Shown here: positions 60,901 through 64,000 of the stretch, in pieces | Numbering within the stretch: the stretch's first letter is position 1 | How the letters are laid out: the number at the start of each line of letters is the position of its first letter | From: Papilionanthe hookeriana x Papilionanthe teres | Lineage: Eukaryota; Streptophyta; Magnoliopsida; Asparagales; Orchidaceae | NCBI GenBank assembly: GCA_022702705.1 | Contig: CM040422.1 | Location: 36,665,270 to 36,729,269, forward strand | DNA length: 64,000 nt | Direction of reading: 5' to 3' | Program-made: the position numbers and the translations under genes | Notes under the pieces: model-generated | The model's database searches: none | The model's input: only the letters and a program-made list of their open reading frames with translations | What the model was told of the DNA's origin: nothing

Positions 60901-63900
60901 AATGACCAACCCACTGACCCAAAAGGTCAACTTTTGACCAAAAAGTCAACTTTCATCAAAAAGGTCAATCCTTGACCCAATGACCAGCCCATTGAGCAAA
61001 TAGGTTAATTTTTAACCAAAAAGTCGACTTTGGTCAGAATGGTCAATCCTTGACCCAATGACATACCTAATAAGTTAAGTTTTGACCAAAATCGTCAATT
61101 TTTGACATAATGACCAATTATTGACCCAATGAGTCAATCACCGGCCAAAAAGTCAACTTTGGTTAAAATAGTCAATCCTTGATCCAATGACCAACCCATT
61201 GACCCAATAGGATAAATTTTGACCAAAATGTGAACTTTAGTAAAAATAATCAATCCTTGATAAAATGACCAACCCATTGACATAATTGGTCAACTTTTGA
61301 CCAAAAAGTTAAAATTGGTTAATATAGTCAATTTTTGACATAATGACCACCTCTTTAACTCATTATGTCAACTTTTGACTAAAAAGTCAACTTTAGCTTA
61401 AATGGTTGATTTCTGACCCAATAACCAAACCATTGACCCAATTGGTCAGCTTCTGACAAAAAAAACAACTTTGGTCAGAATGGTTGTCCTTGACACAATG
61501 ACCAACCCACTGTCTAAATAGGTCAACTTTTGACCAAAAAGTAAATTTTGGTCAAAATAGTCAATTTTTGACCTAATGACCATCCCATTGACAAAATAGA
61601 TGAACTTTTGACCAAAAAATCAAATTTGGACAAAATGGTTATTTTCTGACCCAATGACCAAAAAGTCAACTTTAGTCAAAATGGTCAATCCTTGACCCAA
61701 TAACCAACTCATTCGCCCAATAGGTCAACTTTTAACCGAAAAGTCAACTTTTGTCAAAATATTCAATCATTGACCTAATGACCAACCCATTGATCCAATA
61801 TGTCATTGTTTGACCAAAAAGTTAATTTTCGTCAATATAGTCAATTTTTGATCTAATGACCACCCATTAACCCAAAAGGTCAACTTTTGATCAAAAAGTC
61901 AATTTTCGTTATAATGAATAATTTCTGACCCAATATGAAAACTTTTAATCAAAAAGTCGATTTGGAGAAAATTGTAAATTCCTACCCAATGACCAAACCA
62001 TTGACCCAATAGGTCAACTTTTGACCAAAAAGTCAACTTTGGTCAAAATGTCCATCCTTGACCCAATGACCAACCCTTTGACTCAATAGTTCAACTATTG
62101 ACTAAAAAATCAATTTTGGTCAAAACAATAAAATTTTGACCTAATGAACATTTATTAACCCAATAAGCCAATCTCTTACCAAACAGTCAACTTTGGTCAA
62201 AGTAGTCAATCCTTGACCCAATGACCAACCCATAGACCCAATAGGTCAACTTTTGACCAAAAAGTCTACTTTGGTCAAAATGTTCAATGCCTGACCCATT
62301 GACCAACCCATTGACCCAACAAGTCAACTTTTGACCAAAAATTCAGTTTTGGTCAAAATAGTCATTTTTTGACCTACTGACCAATTATTGACCAAATTGG
62401 TCAAATTTTAACCAAAAAGTCAACTTTAATGAAAATGGTCAATCCTTGACCCAATGACTAACCCATTGTCCCATTAATCAACTCTGACCAAAAATCCTTT
62501 CGTCAAATTAGTTAATCCTTGACCCATTGTCCCAATAGATTAACTTTTGATCAAAAAGTCAATTTTGGTCAAAATAGTCAATTTTTGACCAAATGACCTT
62601 CCCATTGACCCAATAGGTCAACTTTTAACCAAAATGTCAACTTTGATCAAAATAGTTAATTTTTGACACAATTACCACACTGTTAACCCAATGGGTCAAG
62701 TTTTGACCAAAAATTTAATGTTGGTCAAAATAAATAATTTTTAACCTAATGACCAATTTTTGACCTAATGAGTCAATCTCTAACTAAAAAGTCAACTTTG
62801 GTCAAAATGGCCAATCCTTGACCTAAGACCCAATAGGCTAACTTTTGACCAAAAGTCAACTTTCGTGAAAAAAGGTCAATCCTTGACCTAATGACCAGTC
62901 CGTTGACCCAATAGATCAATTTTTGATCAAAAAGTCTATTTTGGTCATAATGGACAATCCTTGACCCAATGACGTAACCTTAGACCCAATAATTCAACTT
63001 TTGACCAAAATATTAAATTTTTGACATAATGACCAATTATTGACCCAATGAGTCAATCTCTGACAAAAAATTCAACACTGGTTTAAATGGTCAATCCTTG
63101 ACCCAATGACCAACGCAATAGGTCAACTCTTGACCACAAAGTGAACTTTAGTCAAAATAGTCAATCCTTGACAAAATGGCCAACCAATTGACATAAAAGG
63201 TTAACTTTAGACCAAAAAGTTAATATTGCTCAATATAGTCAATTTTTTACCTAATAACCACCCCATTAAATCAATATGTCAACTTTTGACCAAAAAGTCA
63301 ATTTTGGTCAAAATTATCAATTTCTGACTGAATGACCACCCATTTGAGCCAATGCGTTAACTTTAAACCCAAAAATCCATTTTGGTCAAAATAGTCAATT
63401 TTTGACTTAATGACCATCCCATTGACCAAATAGATGAACTTTTGACCAAAAAGTCAACTTTGGTCAGAATGGTTAGTTTCTGATCCAATGACAAAAAAGT
63501 CAAGTTTTGTTAAAATGGTCAACCATTGACCCAATAACCAACTCATTGACCCAATAGGTCAACTTTTGACCAAAAAGTCAACTTTGGTCAAAATGGTTAA
63601 TCCTTGACCCAATGACCAACCCATTCACCTAATAGGTCAACTTTTACCAAAAACTCAATTTTCGTTAAAATAGTCAATTTTCGACCTAATGACCTTCCTT
63701 TGACCCAAAAGGTCAACTTTTGATAAAACAGTCAATTTTGGTCAAAAAGGACAATTTGTAACCCAATGATAAACCCACTGACACAATATGTCATCTTTTA
63801 ACCAAAAAGTCGATTTGGTCAAAATGGTCAATTTCTGACCCAATGACCAACTCATGGACCAAATAGGTCAACTTTTGACAAAATGTCATTTTTGGCCAAA

Positions 63901-64000
63901 ACAGTCAATTTTTGACCTAAAGACCATCCCACTCACCAAATAGATGAACTTTTGACCAAAAAGTCAACTTTGGTCAGAATGGTTAATTTCTGATCCATTG
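51918..64000. repeat. Satellite array, block 3 (77-78 bp TTGACC-type monomer)
   Basis: The same satellite in the same orientation, running off the window end. The first 300 bp match the HOR register of about 35813-36130 (for example AAC(A)AGCCCATTGATCC, then GATCCAATGACCAAAAAGT), continuing where the left flank of the viral insertion stopped. Monomers with GACCAAATAGATGAACTT occur in pairs about 510 bp apart. No gene is visible; short frames such as 56089-56274 on the minus strand are repeat by-products. Confidence 0.97.
54600..64000. repeat. Higher-order repeat with 5215-bp and 510-bp periods
   Basis: GACCAAATAGATGAAC-type markers lie at 54658/55171, 58209/58720 and 63424/63934, pairs 510-513 bp apart. 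The variant CAACTCTTGACC is at 57909 and 63124 (5215), and the marker at 58209 recurs at 63424 (5215). The CCACACC(G/A)TTGACC monomers at 57436, 60746 and 62677 are 3310 and 1931 bp apart, summing to about the same period. So the last 9 kb is a nested HOR whose next unit probably continues past the window. Confidence 0.75.

Noticed and set aside
1..64000. AGGTCA / TGACCT half-sites considered as nuclear-receptor response elements
   Set aside because: Plants lack nuclear hormone receptors, and the motif is the satellite core itself.

Overview
The window looks like heterochromatin of a seed plant, probably a dicot. It is AT-rich and about three quarters of it is one tandem satellite, interrupted by two decayed retroelement insertions. 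I see no host protein-coding gene, no rRNA or tRNA gene and no bacterial feature. The species cannot be named from the sequence.

Satellite (1-8130, 15686-42736, 51918-64000). The monomer is 77-78 bp and almost entirely built from TTGAC/GTCAA cores that alternate between strands about every 10 bp. Monomer variants recur in a fixed order, so higher-order repeat (HOR) displacements can be measured: 5043 bp near the left end, 3161 bp plus 791 bp around 21.5-28.5 kb, about 4.63 kb around 28.6-35 kb, and 5215 bp with a 510-bp sub-period near the right end. Small patches rich in TTGACC to TCGACC changes suggest local sequence errors or a distinct mutational history.

Retrotransposon remnant (8131-15685, minus strand). 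This is the 3' part of an Athila-like Ty3/gypsy element. It holds a broken integrase with GPY/F tail, the spacer downstream of pol, a small coiled-coil ORF, a broken 'putative plant transposon protein'-type gene, three copies of a GC-rich palindromic motif, and an LTR-like terminus. Gag, protease, RT, RNase H and the 5' LTR are missing.

Endogenous pararetrovirus (42737-51917, plus strand). A caulimovirid genome of 7056 bp, measured from one tRNA-iMet primer-binding site (PBS) to the next, is present in full but carries nonsense and frameshift lesions. Gene order is two small ORFs, coat protein with zinc knuckle, 30K movement protein fused to a retropepsin-like domain, protease-RT-RNase H, and a probable transactivator, followed by an intergenic region with a TATA box and direct repeats. 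The order resembles cavemo-/solendoviruses. It is followed by 1.3 kb of a second tandem copy, a scrambled filler of viral shards, and an inverted 0.69-kb protease-region fragment. The satellite on both sides is in the same HOR register with only about 57 bp missing, so the whole 9.2-kb block probably entered or formed as one insertion.

The most distinctive biology is the virus: two retropepsin-like domains in consecutive ORFs (one fused to the movement protein), a PBS that doubles as the first codons of an ORF, and a left chromosomal junction that coincides with the PBS.
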